A DNA stretch of 64,000 bases, from assembly GCA_016706565.1 (NCBI GenBank), contig JADJJI010000001.1:647142-711141 (forward strand). Direction: 5' to 3'. Origin of the DNA: Piscinibacter sp. (GTDB taxonomy: Bacteria; Pseudomonadota; Gammaproteobacteria; Burkholderiales; Burkholderiaceae_C). Each line of letters begins with the position of its first letter. Positions within the stretch are counted from its first letter, which is position 1. Under the pieces are notes generated by a model, which was not told the DNA's origin, did no database searches, and saw only the letters and a list, made by a program, of their open reading frames with translations. Made by a program: the position numbers and the translations under genes. Shown piece after piece: positions 39,918 through 50,000 of this stretch.

Positions 39918-40654
39918 GCCCGGTCCTCCTGCAGCCGGCCCAGGATGGTCTCGCGCAGATGCTCGGCCAGCGCGCGCCGGTCGGCATGGCGCGTGCCCTG
40001 CGCATTCTCGACCACCACCCGGGCGACGAGCTTGTCGGCCGTCACGGTGGACCACAGGGATTGCGCCAGGCTGGTGTCGCCCACGTAGGACGCGGCCTGG
40101 CTGACCGGCGACGCCGCGTCGCGGTAGGCCAGCACCACCGGCTGCACCGGCGCCTCGGTGGCGATGGCGGCCTGCAGCAGGTTGGCATGGAAGGGCAGCA
40201 GGCCGTGTCCATCGCCCGTCGTGCCCTCGGGGAACACCGCGACCACGTCGCCCGACTTGAGCGCTTCGGCGATCTGGTGCACCACGCGCAGCGCGTCGCG
40301 CTTGCGCTCGCGCTCGATGAACAGCGTGCCGCCGCAGGCCACCAGCCAGCCGAGAAACGGCCAGTGCTTCACGTCGGCCTTGGAGACGAAACGTGCCGGA
40401 TGCACCGCATTGACGGCCAGGATGTCGACCCACGAGATGTGGTTGGCCACCAGCAGCACCGGACCGGGGTGCACGCTGCCCTGCGCCTCGAGCCGGATGC
40501 CCAGCGCGCGCAGCATGCGTGCCGACCAGCGGCCGACGTGTGCCATGCGCTGCGCCGGCTTCAGGAAGGGGAACAGAAGGCCACAGATGAGCGCGCCACC
40601 CGCGACCTGCAGCACGGCGGCACCGAGCCGCCACAGCGCGATCAGCCCACGCAC
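39914..40654 (-). CDS. 1-acyl-sn-glycerol-3-phosphate acyltransferase (PlsC-like)
   Basis: A 246-residue membrane-bound acyltransferase. The catalytic NHxxxxD motif is [11 protein letters not shown]; the acceptor-binding motif is FPEGTTGDG in [29 protein letters not shown] is also typical. It makes phosphatidic acid or a related lipid. The N-terminal helix [24 protein letters not shown] is present. GTG 40654, 14 bases after the pyrX stop, is used as the start. Its end overlaps the next gene's TTG start in a TTGA. Confidence 0.9.
   Translation of the reverse strand: MRGLIALWRLGAAVLQVAGGALICGLLFPFLKPAQRMAHVGRWSARMLRALGIRLEAQGSVHPGPVLLVANHISWVDILAVNAVHPARFVSKADVKHWPFLGWLVACGGTLFIERERKRDALRVVHQIAEALKSGDVVAVFPEGTTGDGHGLLPFHANLLQAAIATEAPVQPVVLAYRDAASPVSQAASYVGDTSLAQSLWSTVTADKLVARVVVENAQGTRHADRRALAEHLRETILGRLQEDRA
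39925..39930 (-). promoter_or_regulatory. Shine-Dalgarno that fixes the TTG start of the phosphorylase-like gene
   Basis: AGGAGG on the minus strand, seven bases before TTG 39917 and inside the plsC coding region. It is the full anti-SD complement, which makes the rare TTG credible. Confidence 0.7.
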
Positions 40655-40667
40655 CCTGGCGCCGGCC

Positions 40668-41969
40668 TCAGTCGCGCGCGGCTTCGAAGGCCACGTGCCC
40701 GCCGACGATCGTCGCCCGCACCCGCCCCGGCAGCTCATAGCCGGCGAAGGGCGTGTTCTTGCCCTGGCTGCGCAGTGCGGCGGGGCGCACCGTCCAGTGC
40801 GCTGTCGGGTCGAACAGGCACAGGTCGGCCACGCCGCCCTCGACCAGCCGGCCGGTGCTCGAACCCAGCGAATCCAGCGCGTCGCCGAGCACCGCCACCG
40901 GGCGCTGCGTGACGGCAGAGAGCGTCTTCGCCAGCGGCAGGCCGCTCTCGGCGCCCCATTTCAGCGTCAGTCCGAGCAGCAGTTCCAGCCCGGTGGCACC
41001 AGGCTCGGCCTCGGCGAAGGGCAGGTTCTTCGCGTCGGCGTCGACCGGCGTGTGGTCGCTGACCAGTGCATCCACCGTGCCGTCGGCCAGCGCGGCGCGG
41101 ATCGCATCGCGGTCGCGCTGCTGGCGCAGCGGCGGCGTCAGCCGCATCGCGGCGTTGAAGTAGCCGATGTCGACGTCGGTCAGGTGCAGGTGGTTCACGC
41201 TCACGTCGGAGCTCACGGGCAGGCCTTCGGCCTTGGCCGCGCGGATCAGCTCGATGCCCGCGGCGCTGCTGATGCGGCACAGGTGCACGCGGGCGCGGGT
41301 GTCGCGCACCAGCTCGAAGATGGTGTTCAGCGCGATCGTCTCGGCGATCACCGGCACGCCCGACAGGCCCAGCCGCGTGGCCAGCGGCCCCTTGGCGGCC
41401 ACGCCGTTGCCCAGCCAGCTGTCGTTCGGGCGCAGCCACACGGTGTAGCCGAAGGTGCTGGCGTACTGCAGAGCGCGGTGCAGCACCAGCGTGTCGCGGC
41501 AGGACACCTCGGCTTGCGAGAAACCGACGCAGCCGGCCTCGGTGAGCTCGGCCATCTCGGTCAGCGTGTCGCCCTTCAGGCCGCGCGTCAGCGCGCCCAG
41601 CGGGTACAGCCGGGCGAGGTTGAGGTTGCGCGCGCGGAACTTGAGCATCTCGACGAGGCCCGGCTCGTCCAACGGCGGGTCGGTGTCGGGCAGGCACACG
41701 AGGCTGGTCACGCCGCCGGCCATCGCCGCGGCCATCTCGCTCTCCAGCATGCCTTCATGCTCGTGGCCGGGCTCGCGCAGCCGCACGGCCAGGTCGACGA
41801 GGCCGGGCGCGACCACCAGGCCGCTGGCGTCGATGATGCGGTTCGGCGTGAAGTCGGCGCTGACGCCGCCGATGGCGACGATGCGCCCGGCGGCGATGGC
41901 GACATCGGCCGTCTCGTCGCGGCCGCTGGCGGGGTCGACGAGGCGCCCGTTCTGGATGAGGATCTTCAT
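40668..41969 (-). CDS. pyrX: Dihydroorotase-like non-catalytic subunit (PyrX/PyrC')
   Basis: A 433-residue amidohydrolase-fold protein. True dihydroorotases have a zinc-binding HxH; here the same place reads [10 protein letters not shown], with Ala61 and Arg63 in place of the histidines. Such PyrC' proteins are catalytically dead and hold aspartate transcarbamoylase in its dodecamer, as shown in Pseudomonas. The neighbour supports this: its ATG overlaps the pyrB stop in an ATGA. A genuine dihydroorotase must be elsewhere in the genome. Automatic pipelines often call it dihydroorotase. Confidence 0.88.
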   Translation of the reverse strand: MKILIQNGRLVDPASGRDETADVAIAAGRIVAIGGVSADFTPNRIIDASGLVVAPGLVDLAVRLREPGHEHEGMLESEMAAAMAGGVTSLVCLPDTDPPLDEPGLVEMLKFRARNLNLARLYPLGALTRGLKGDTLTEMAELTEAGCVGFSQAEVSCRDTLVLHRALQYASTFGYTVWLRPNDSWLGNGVAAKGPLATRLGLSGVPVIAETIALNTIFELVRDTRARVHLCRISSAAGIELIRAAKAEGLPVSSDVSVNHLHLTDVDIGYFNAAMRLTPPLRQQRDRDAIRAALADGTVDALVSDHTPVDADAKNLPFAEAEPGATGLELLLGLTLKWGAESGLPLAKTLSAVTQRPVAVLGDALDSLGSSTGRLVEGGVADLCLFDPTAHWTVRPAALRSQGKNTPFAGYELPGRVRATIVGGHVAFEAARD

Positions 41970-42928
41970 GCGTTGTTGCCCGCGATGATGGACATGACCG
42001 CCATGCGCACCGCGATGCCGAAGGTCACCTGCGGCAGGATGACGCTCTGGGTGCCGTCGGCCACCGCCGAGTCGATCTCGACACCGCGGTTGATCGGCCC
42101 GGGGTGCATGACGATGGCGTCGGGTTTGGCCAGCGCCAGCTTCTCGGGCGTCAGTCCGTAGTTCTTGAAGAACTCGCCGGCGGACGGCAGCATCGCGCCG
42201 CTCATGCGCTCGTTCTGCAGGCGCAGCATGATGATCACGTCGGCACCGCGGATGCCCTCGGCCATGTCGTGGCACACGCGCACGCCCATCTCGCGCAGGT
42301 CGCCGGGCACCAGCGTCTTCGGGCCGACGGCGCGGATCTCCGGCACGCCCAGCGTGGTCAGCGCATGGATGTCGGAGCGCGCCACGCGCGAGTGAACGAT
42401 GTCACCGACGATCGCCACCGTGAGCTGCGTGAAGTCGCGCTTGTAGTGGCGGATGGTGTACATGTCGAGCAGGCCCTGCGTCGGGTGCGCATGGCGGCCG
42501 TCGCCGGCGTTGACCACGTGCACGTGCGGCGCGCAGTGCTGGGCGATCAGGTAGGGCGCGCCGCTCTCGCTGTGCCGCACCACGAACATGTCGGCGTGCA
42601 TCGCCGACAGGTTGGCGATGGTGTCGAGCAGGCTCTCGCCCTTGGCGGTGGAGCTGCGCGCGATGTCGAGGTTGATGACGTCGGCCGACAGGCGCTTGGC
42701 GGCGATCTCGAAGGTGGTGCGCGTGCGCGTGCTGTTCTCGAAGAACAGGTTGAACACGCTCTTGCCGCGCAGCAGCGGCACCTTCTTCACCTCGCGGTCG
42801 TTGACCGACAGGAAGGTGCCGGCGGTGTCGAGGATCTGCGTCAGCACCGCCTTGGGCAGGCCCTCGATCGACAGCAGGTGGATCAGCTCGCCGTGGGCGT
42901 TGAGCTGGGGGTTTCTTTTCGAGAGCAT
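41966..42928 (-). CDS. pyrB: Aspartate carbamoyltransferase catalytic subunit
   Basis: A 320-residue enzyme for the second step of pyrimidine synthesis, carbamoyl phosphate plus aspartate. The carbamoyl-phosphate motif is [25 protein letters not shown], the aspartate-side [12 protein letters not shown] and [11 protein letters not shown] complete the active site. The N-terminus is slightly extended compared with the E. coli enzyme, as in the PyrX-dependent class, and no pyrI regulatory gene adjoins. Its ATG shares one base with the pyrR stop. Confidence 0.97.
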   Translation of the reverse strand: MLSKRNPQLNAHGELIHLLSIEGLPKAVLTQILDTAGTFLSVNDREVKKVPLLRGKSVFNLFFENSTRTRTTFEIAAKRLSADVINLDIARSSTAKGESLLDTIANLSAMHADMFVVRHSESGAPYLIAQHCAPHVHVVNAGDGRHAHPTQGLLDMYTIRHYKRDFTQLTVAIVGDIVHSRVARSDIHALTTLGVPEIRAVGPKTLVPGDLREMGVRVCHDMAEGIRGADVIIMLRLQNERMSGAMLPSAGEFFKNYGLTPEKLALAKPDAIVMHPGPINRGVEIDSAVADGTQSVILPQVTFGIAVRMAVMSIIAGNNA

Positions 42929-43431
42929 CAGGCGGCGTCCTTGATGTCGAAGCTGAATCGGCCCGCTTCGTCGCGGGCCAGGGACAGGCGCTGTCCGCGC
43001 GGCAGGGCCACGCGCGCGGCCGAGAAGGCCGGCTGGATCGGCAGCTCGCGCCCGCCGCGGTCGACCAGCACCGCCAGCGTGACGCTGGCCGGGCGGCCGA
43101 AGTCAAACAGCTCGTTGATGACGGCGCGCGTGGTGCGGCCGGTGAAGAGCACGTCGTCGATCAGCACGATGTGCCGGCCCTCGACCTCGAAGGGCAGCCG
43201 CGTGTGGTCGGCCCCGGCGGCCATGCCGCGCGAGCCGAAGTCGTCGCGGTGCAAGGCGCTGGAGATGACGCCATGCTCGCCCTCGATCTTCAGGTCGCGC
43301 TGCAGGCGCTCGGCCAGCCAGGCGCCGCCCGACCAGATGCCCACCAGGGCACTGCCGGGCTGCATCAGCATGCGTGCGCCGGCCAGCAGGTCGGCATAGA
43401 GCGCTTCGGCATCGAGGAGAAGGCTGCTCAT
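42928..43431 (-). CDS. pyrR: PyrR bifunctional regulator / uracil phosphoribosyltransferase
   Basis: A 167-residue phosphoribosyltransferase-fold protein. The PRPP loop is [37 protein letters not shown] and [15 protein letters not shown] match the PyrR group. In Firmicutes PyrR controls pyr mRNA attenuation; in proteobacteria of this type the role is less clear. No PyrR-binding leader is visible upstream, because it begins inside an ATGA with ruvX. Confidence 0.92.
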   Translation of the reverse strand: MSSLLLDAEALYADLLAGARMLMQPGSALVGIWSGGAWLAERLQRDLKIEGEHGVISSALHRDDFGSRGMAAGADHTRLPFEVEGRHIVLIDDVLFTGRTTRAVINELFDFGRPASVTLAVLVDRGGRELPIQPAFSAARVALPRGQRLSLARDEAGRFSFDIKDAA

Positions 43432-43841
43432 TCCAGGTTCCTCAGGTACTGATCCAGGATGATGGCAGCCGAGGCTGCATCGAGGTCGCGTGCGCCCGCG
43501 GCCGCGGCCTCGGTGGTGGTGTAGCGCTCGTCCACCTCGTGCACCGGCAGGCCGAAGCGGCCGTGCAGCTGGCGGGCGAAGCGCCGCGCGCGCCGCGTAT
43601 TGTCGTGCTCGGCGCCGTCCGGGTGGAACGGCACGCCCACCACCAGCGCATCGGGTTGCCATTGCGCAATGAGCCTGGCGATTTCCGCGAAACGTTGTTC
43701 GCCCTCGGCCGAGACCGTCTTCATGGGCGTGGCCTGGCGGGTGACCGAGTTACCGCTGGCCACGCCGACGCGGCGAAGCCCGAAATCGAAGGCGAGAAAG
43801 CTGCGGGGAATGGAAGGCATGGCCGGCACCGCCATGCTCAT
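43428..43841 (-). CDS. ruvX: Holliday junction resolvase-like RuvX/YqgF
   Basis: A 137-residue RNase H-fold nuclease. Acidic active-site residues occur in FLAFDFGLRRVGVASG, VVGVPFHPDG and DERYTTTEA, with LDQYLRNLE at the end. It is implicated in 16S rRNA 5'-end processing and possibly junction resolution. Its ATG (43841) overlaps the yqgE stop in an ATGA, and its stop overlaps the pyrR ATG likewise. Confidence 0.94.
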   Translation of the reverse strand: MSMAVPAMPSIPRSFLAFDFGLRRVGVASGNSVTRQATPMKTVSAEGEQRFAEIARLIAQWQPDALVVGVPFHPDGAEHDNTRRARRFARQLHGRFGLPVHEVDERYTTTEAAAAGARDLDAASAAIILDQYLRNLE

Positions 43842-44425
43842 GCGTGCCCCGCCTCCTGGCTGAGCATGCGCGGGTCGATGCCCAGCAGCGACAGCGCCTT
43901 GTCGTAGCGCTGCTCCACCGGCGTGTCGAAGATGATGCCGGGCTCGGCGCCGACGTTGATCCAGCCGTTGCGGCCGATCTCGTCCTCCAGCTGGCCGGCG
44001 CTCCAGCCGCTGTAGCCCAGCGTCACGAGCACCTTCTTCGGCCCGGCGCCGTTGGCGAGCGCCTCCAGCACGTCCTTGCTGGTGGTCATTTCCAGGCCGC
44101 CGGGGATCTGCAGCGAGGAGTTGTAGGTGCCGCCTTCGGTCGCCTCGCCGCCCAGGCGCTCGTGCAGCACGAAACCGCGCTCGGTCTGCACCGGGCCGCC
44201 GAAGTAGACCGGCTCCTCGGCCAGGTCTTCGCGGTCGAGCGTGAGCTCCACCTTCTCGAACAGGTTCTTCAGCTTGATGTCGATCGGCTTGTTGATCACC
44301 AGGCCCAGCGCACCCTTCTCGGTGTGCTCGCACAGGTAGATCACCGTGCCGGCGAACGTGCCGTCCCCCATGCCGGGCATGGCGATGAGGAAGTGGTTCG
44401 TGAGGTTGATCGCTGCGCCGGCCAT
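43838..44425 (-). CDS. yqgE: YqgE family protein (UPF0301)
   Basis: A 195-residue protein of unknown biochemical role, typical of the family: TNHFLIAMPGMGDGTFAGTVIYLCEHTEKGALGLVINKP, VYFGGPVQTERGFVLH and TLGYSGWSAGQLEDEIGRNGWI. It nearly always precedes ruvX. It opens the yqgE-ruvX-pyrR-pyrB-pyrX chain. A TATAAA hexamer (44434-44439 on the minus strand) lies nine bases upstream of the ATG. Confidence 0.95.
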   Translation of the reverse strand: MAGAAINLTNHFLIAMPGMGDGTFAGTVIYLCEHTEKGALGLVINKPIDIKLKNLFEKVELTLDREDLAEEPVYFGGPVQTERGFVLHERLGGEATEGGTYNSSLQIPGGLEMTTSKDVLEALANGAGPKKVLVTLGYSGWSAGQLEDEIGRNGWINVGAEPGIIFDTPVEQRYDKALSLLGIDPRMLSQEAGHA

Positions 44426-44449
44426 GCGGGCATTTTATAGACTCGGCCC

Positions 44450-45955
44450 ATGCATCACGACAAGAATGCCCCCGCGCTGGACTCCGCGCTGGTCTGGTTC
44501 CGCCGCGACCTGCGCGCCCACGACCATGCCGCGCTGTTCCACGCGCTGAAGGCGGCGCGTCAGGTCTGGTGCGCCTTCGTCTTCGACCGTGACATCCTCG
44601 ACCCGCTGCTGGAGCGCGGCCTGCGCACGGACCGGCGCGTCGAGTTCATCCACGACAGCGTGACGCAACTCGATGCGGCGCTGGCCGCGCTGGGCGAGCA
44701 GCACGGCCGCACCGGGGTCCGCCTGCTGGTGCGCCACGGCCATGCGGCACACGAACTCGTCGCGCTGGCCAGCGCGCTGCACGTGCAGGCGGTCTATGCC
44801 AACCACGACGACGAGCCGGCGGCCCTGCAGCGCGACGCCCGTGTGCGCGGCCTGCTGGCCGGCGCCGGCATAGCGCTGCACACCTCCAAGGACCACGTGG
44901 TGTTCGAGCGCAGCGAAGTGCTCACCGCGGCCGGTTCGCCCTACGGCGTGTTCACGCCCTACAAGAACGCCTGGCTGCGCAAGCTCGAGCCCTACTTCGT
45001 CAAGGCCTATCCGGTGGCGGCACACGCGGCCGCGCTGGCGCCGCTGCCACCGCAGGTGGCCTGCGCCCTGCCCTCGCTCGATGCGCTGGGCTTCGAGCGC
45101 AGCAACCTGCACGCGCTGAAGATCCCGGTCGGCGAACGCGGCGCGCAGGCGCTGCTCGACGACTTCCTGCCGCGCATCGACGAGTACGGCCGCACGCGCG
45201 ACTTCCCGGCCGTGAAGGGGCCGAGCTACCTGTCCGTGCACCTGCGCTTCGGCACCTGCTCGATCCGCACGCTGGCCCGCGAGGCCTGGGCCAGGCAGCA
45301 GGCTGGCAGCGAGGGCGCCCGGGTGTGGCTGTCGGAGCTGGTCTGGCGCGACTTCTACCACCAGATCCTGCATCACCACCCGCGCGTCGTCGGGCACTGC
45401 TTCAAGCCGGAGTTCGACGCCATCCGCTGGGACCACGGCAAGCATGCCGACGAACTGCTCGCTGCCTGGTGCGCCGGCCGCACGGGCTACCCGCTGATCG
45501 ACGCCGCGATGGCCCAGATCAACCAGACCGGCTACATGCACAACCGCCTGCGCATGGTGGTGGCGAGCTTCCTGACCAAGGATCTGGGTATCGACTGGCG
45601 GCGCGGCGAGCAGTACTTCGCCGACCACCTGAACGACTTCGACCTCGCGGCCAACAACGGCGGCTGGCAATGGGCGGCGTCGACCGGCTGCGACGCGCAG
45701 CCCTGGTTCCGCATCTTCAACCCGGTGTCGCAGAGCCGCCGCTTCGACCCGCAGGGGCGCTTCATCCGCCGCTACCTGCCGCAGCTGGCCGCCCTGCCCG
45801 ACGAGCTGATCCACGCGCCCTGGGAGGCCCGCCCGGTGGACCTGGCGGCTGCCGGCATCGAACTCGGGGTGCACTACCCCGCGCCGGTGGTGCAGCACGA
45901 CGAGGCACGCCAGCGCACGCTGGACCGGTTTGCCGCGGTGAAGAAGAAGGCCTAG
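44450..45955 (+). CDS. phr: Deoxyribodipyrimidine photolyase
   Basis: A 501-residue FAD enzyme that splits UV-induced pyrimidine dimers with blue light. The N-terminal antenna domain starts SALVWFRRDLRAHDHAAL. The FAD domain has GPSYLSVHLRFGTCSIRTL, LVWRDFYHQILHHHP, RTGYPLIDAAMAQINQTGYMHNRLRMVVASFLTKDLGIDWRRGEQYF and NNGGWQWAASTGCDAQPWFRIFNP, which are the strongest family signatures. Class I CPD photolyase is favoured over cryptochrome. TATAGA at 44436-44441 is eight bases before the ATG. It is divergent from yqgE. Confidence 0.96.
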   Translation: MHHDKNAPALDSALVWFRRDLRAHDHAALFHALKAARQVWCAFVFDRDILDPLLERGLRTDRRVEFIHDSVTQLDAALAALGEQHGRTGVRLLVRHGHAAHELVALASALHVQAVYANHDDEPAALQRDARVRGLLAGAGIALHTSKDHVVFERSEVLTAAGSPYGVFTPYKNAWLRKLEPYFVKAYPVAAHAAALAPLPPQVACALPSLDALGFERSNLHALKIPVGERGAQALLDDFLPRIDEYGRTRDFPAVKGPSYLSVHLRFGTCSIRTLAREAWARQQAGSEGARVWLSELVWRDFYHQILHHHPRVVGHCFKPEFDAIRWDHGKHADELLAAWCAGRTGYPLIDAAMAQINQTGYMHNRLRMVVASFLTKDLGIDWRRGEQYFADHLNDFDLAANNGGWQWAASTGCDAQPWFRIFNPVSQSRRFDPQGRFIRRYLPQLAALPDELIHAPWEARPVDLAAAGIELGVHYPAPVVQHDEARQRTLDRFAAVKKKA

Positions 45956-45975
45956 CGGACCGGCGAACGGGCGGG

Positions 45976-47007
45976 CTAGAACAGCTCGACGTCGCCGACC
46001 TTGGCGTCGTCTTCGAGGTGCCCCGAAGCCACCAGTTCGGCGTGGTGCCTCACCTGGTTTCGGCCCTGGCCCTTGGCGAAGTAGACCGCCTTGTCGGCCC
46101 GCTCGAAGGCGCCGCTGGGCGTGTCGCCCCGCTTGAGCTCGGTGAAGCCGATGCTCACCGTGATGTGGCCCACCTGCGGGAACACGTGGCGCTCGACGTG
46201 GAAACGCAGGCGCTCGAAGGCCAGCGCCGCGGCCGGCGCGTCGGTGCAGCGCATCAGCACCACGAACTCCTCGCCACCGAAGCGGTAGAGCCGGTCGTCG
46301 AAACGGAAGCTGGCTCGCATCAGCCGCGCGAGCAGCAGCAGCACCTCGTCGCCGATCAGGTGGCCGTAGGTGTCGTTGACGCGCTTGAAGTGATCGATGT
46401 CGATCACGCCCATCCAGTAGCGGCAGCGCTGCGCGGCGGTGCGCCGGTCTTCGCCCTCGCCATCGGGCGGCGGCAGCATCGGCTCGGCCACCGCCTTCAT
46501 GAAGCTCTCGTCGAAGGTCTTGCGGTTGAGCAGGCCGGTCAGCGTGTCGCGCTCGCTGTAGTCGAGCAGACCCTGGAAGTTGCGGTAGATGCGCAGGATG
46601 CTCATCACCAGGCGCTGGTCGCGTTCGTCGAGCGGTGCATCGCTCTCGACCTCCATCACGCCCAGGCTTTCGCGGTCGGTGGCGACCGGGAACAGCGTCA
46701 GGTGCACCGGCCCCGGCAACTGCACGATGGTCTGCCGTCGAAAGGCATCGAGTCGCGCCGGGTGCTCGTGGTGGGCGGGCAGGCTCTCGAGGTCGACCCA
46801 GCCCGGGTCGGCCCGGGCCGCCAGCTCGCCGGCCTGCAGCCTTGCGCGCGTCAGCCAGCGCTCGTGGCCGGCCTCGCCGACGCTGCGGTAGATGGCCACC
46901 GCACGCGGGCGCAGGAGGTCGCGCAAGGCGCCGACCAGCGTCACGTCGAGCAGCTCCCGATCGCGGAAGCCGGTCAGTTCGGCCAGATGGTCGACAAGTT
47001 CGGCCAT
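45976..47007 (-). CDS. Diguanylate cyclase (GGDEF domain)
   Basis: A 343-residue protein that makes cyclic di-GMP. The first 160 residues look like a GAF-type sensor domain (RDLLRPRAVAIYRSVG, VHLTLFPVATDRESLGVMEVES). The catalytic domain starts RDTLTGLLNRKTFDE; the active site is GGEEF at 244-248. An inhibitory I-site RxxD is present at 235-238 (RFDD), at the right five-residue spacing, so product inhibition is expected. It lies directly after the pilL gene in the same direction, which suggests a link between surface sensing and c-di-GMP. Confidence 0.95.
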   Translation of the reverse strand: MAELVDHLAELTGFRDRELLDVTLVGALRDLLRPRAVAIYRSVGEAGHERWLTRARLQAGELAARADPGWVDLESLPAHHEHPARLDAFRRQTIVQLPGPVHLTLFPVATDRESLGVMEVESDAPLDERDQRLVMSILRIYRNFQGLLDYSERDTLTGLLNRKTFDESFMKAVAEPMLPPPDGEGEDRRTAAQRCRYWMGVIDIDHFKRVNDTYGHLIGDEVLLLLARLMRASFRFDDRLYRFGGEEFVVLMRCTDAPAAALAFERLRFHVERHVFPQVGHITVSIGFTELKRGDTPSGAFERADKAVYFAKGQGRNQVRHHAELVASGHLEDDAKVGDVELF

Positions 47008-47020
47008 GGCCGTGCCGGCC

Positions 47021-50000
47021 TCAGGCCGTGGTGACCGCGGCCGTGTAGCGACCGATCAGCGCGAGCAGGTCTTCTTCCGAGTACGGCTTGCCGAGGTAGT
47101 GGTCGACGCCCAGCTCGGCGGCGTAGTCGCGGTGCTTCTGGGCGATGCGCGAAGTGATCATGATCACCGGCAGATCGCGCAGGCGGGCATCGCCGCGGAT
47201 GTTGCGCACCAGGTCGAAGCCGTCCATGCGCGGCATCTCGATGTCCGACAGCACGATGCTCGGCCGCTCTTCGGCCAGCCGCTCGAGCGCGTCCATGCCG
47301 TCCTTGGCGAGCACCACGCGGTAGCCCTCGCGCACCAGCAGGCGCTGCGTGACGCGGCGCACGGTGAGCGAATCGTCGACCACCAGCACCAGCGGCGCCG
47401 CGGCCACCTTCGGCTCCTGCGCGGCCTGCGGCATCGCCGGTGCGCCGCCGCGCATCGCGTTCAGCGCCGCGGCAGTGGCAGCGCGGGCGGCGTCGCCGTA
47501 CAGCGTGGCCAGCGCCACCGGGTTGTAGATCAGCGCCACGGCACCGGAGGCGAGCAGCGTCATGCCGGCCAGACCCGGCAGGCGCGACAGCTGCGGCCCG
47601 AGGTTCTTGACCACCACTTCCTGGTTGCCCAGCACTTCGTCGACGTGCAGCGCGACGCGCTGCTGCGCGCTGCGCACCACCACCACCGGCCGCGTGCGGC
47701 CGATGGCCTCGGTCGGGGCCGGGCTGGTCTGCAGCAGCGAGCCCAGCCAGAAGAACGGCAGCACCCGGTCGCCCAGCGGATAGCCGCCGCCGGCGTAGGC
47801 CTGCTCGATTTCCGCAGGGGTGGCGCGGCGCACGATCTCGATCAGCGTCGACGGCACGGCCACGGTGGCGTCGCCGCAGCGCAGCATCACCACCTGCGTG
47901 ACCGCCGTGGTCAGCGGCAGCACCAGCTTGAACGAAGTGCCCTGGCCCGGTGCGGTGGCGGTCTCGATGCGTCCGCCCATGGCGTTCACCTCGGAGCGCA
48001 CCACGTCCATGCCGACACCGCGGCCGGCGAGTTCGGTCACCGATTCGGCGGTGGTGAACCCGGGCGTGAAGATCAAGTTGGCAAGGTCGGCGTCGCTGAC
48101 GGCCTGGTCCGGCTGGATCAGGCCCATCGCCAGGCCCTTGGCGCGGATGCGATCCAGGTCAAGGCCCTTGCCGTCGTCGCGGAACTCGATGCCGACTTCG
48201 TTGCCTTCCTGCGTCAGCGAGACCAGGATTGCGCCCGCAGCATCCTTGCCTTGCGCGGTGCGCGCGTCGGGATTCTCGATGCCGTGGGTGACGCTGTTGC
48301 GCAGCAGGTGCTCGAAGGAGCCTGTCATGCGTTCGAGCACGCCGCGGTCGACTTCGATCGAGCCGCCGACGATGTCCAGGCGCACCTGCTTGCCGGTTTC
48401 CTTGGCGGCCTGCCGCACGACGCGGTACAGGCGATCGGACTGGCCTTCGAATTCCACCATGCGGGTGCGCAGCAGGTCATCCTGCAGGTCACGCGTCAGG
48501 CGGGCCTGGCTGGCCAGTTCGTCCTCGGTGCTGTCCAGCGAACGTTGCAGCGTGCGCTGCACCGTGGCCACGTCGTTCACCGACTCGGCCATCATGCGGG
48601 TCAGTTCCTGGAAGCGCGTGAAGCGGTCGAACTCCAGCGGGTCGAAGGACTGCGACATCGCCTTGGCCGCCTCGAGCCGCGAGCTCATCTGCGTCTCGGC
48701 CTGCAGTTCGATGTCTCGCAGCTGCTGGCGCAGGCGCTCCAGGTTCTCCGTCAGGTCGACCAGCGAACCCTTGATCTGGCCGACTTCGGACTCGATTCGA
48801 GAGCGGGTGATCGAGACTTCGCCGGCCTGGTTGACCAGGCGGTCGAGCAGCGGCGCACGCACGCGCACGGCCGACTGCGAAGCACTCTGCGACTTGTCGA
48901 CGACGACGCGGCTGGTCACTCCGCCCAGCGCGAAGCGCGACCAGTCGATTGGCGGCAGTTCGGTGGCCGACGCCACGTCCACCGGCGCGGCCGGAGCCGC
49001 CGCAGGTTCGGGTTCGCTCGCCGAGGCCGCCACCGGGACTTCCGGCTCGGGCGCTGGCGCGACGATCAGCGGCTCGGGCACCGACACCGGCGCAGCGGCC
49101 ACCGGAGCGGCCACCGGCGCAGCGACCACGGCCGCGCTGGCTTCCTCGTAGGCCTGGGCATCGCGTGCACGCAGCGCCTCGAAGACCTGCGACAGCGCGT
49201 CGCCGCGCATCTGCAACTGCTCGACATCGGCCGCCACGATCGGCGGATTGCCCAGGATCTGCTCGATGCGCGTTTCCAGGCGGTGGGCCATTTCGCCCAG
49301 GCGCATCGCACCGGCCAGGCGGGCTCCGCCCTTGAGCGTGTGCAGCGTGCGCATGCACGACGCGGCATGGCTGGTCTCGCCGGGCCGCTTCGCCCAGTCG
49401 CGCAGGCGACTGGACAGCTGTGGCAGCAGGTCCTGCCCTTCCTCCTCGAAGATCGGGAACAGCTCGGCGTCGACCGCGTCGACCGCATCGATGTCTTCCG
49501 TGCCCTCGATCGCCAGCTCGCGTTCGGCAGTGCGACCGGCTGCCGTCGGCAGCTCGGCCAGCGGCTTCAGCTCGGCCACACCCAGCGCGTCGACGCGGGC
49601 GTCCAGTGCGCCGAAGCTGCTGACGGACAGGCCGCTGGTTTCGAAGAACGGCGCATGGCTCGACGGCACCGTGGCCGTCGGTTGCTCGGCCTCGGGCTTC
49701 GCATCGGGCGATTCCGACAGGTCGATGCGCTCCAGCTCGGGCGCTTCGTCCAGCTCGCCCATGCCGGTGGCTGGCGGCAGGTCGGCCGCCGCGGTGGCCG
49801 CCTCGAGGCGGCGGGCGGATTCGATCTCGTGCTCGGCCAGGCGGGCGAGCAGCTCCGGCGCAGGCTCCTTCAGGAATCCGGCGGCGAACTGGTGCAGCAG
49901 GCGACGAACCTCTTCCGCCGCATCGACGAACAGGCGTGCTTCCTCGGGCGTGCCGTAGCCGATGGACTGCGAGCGCATCTGCGCATGCTCGAGCAGCCTC

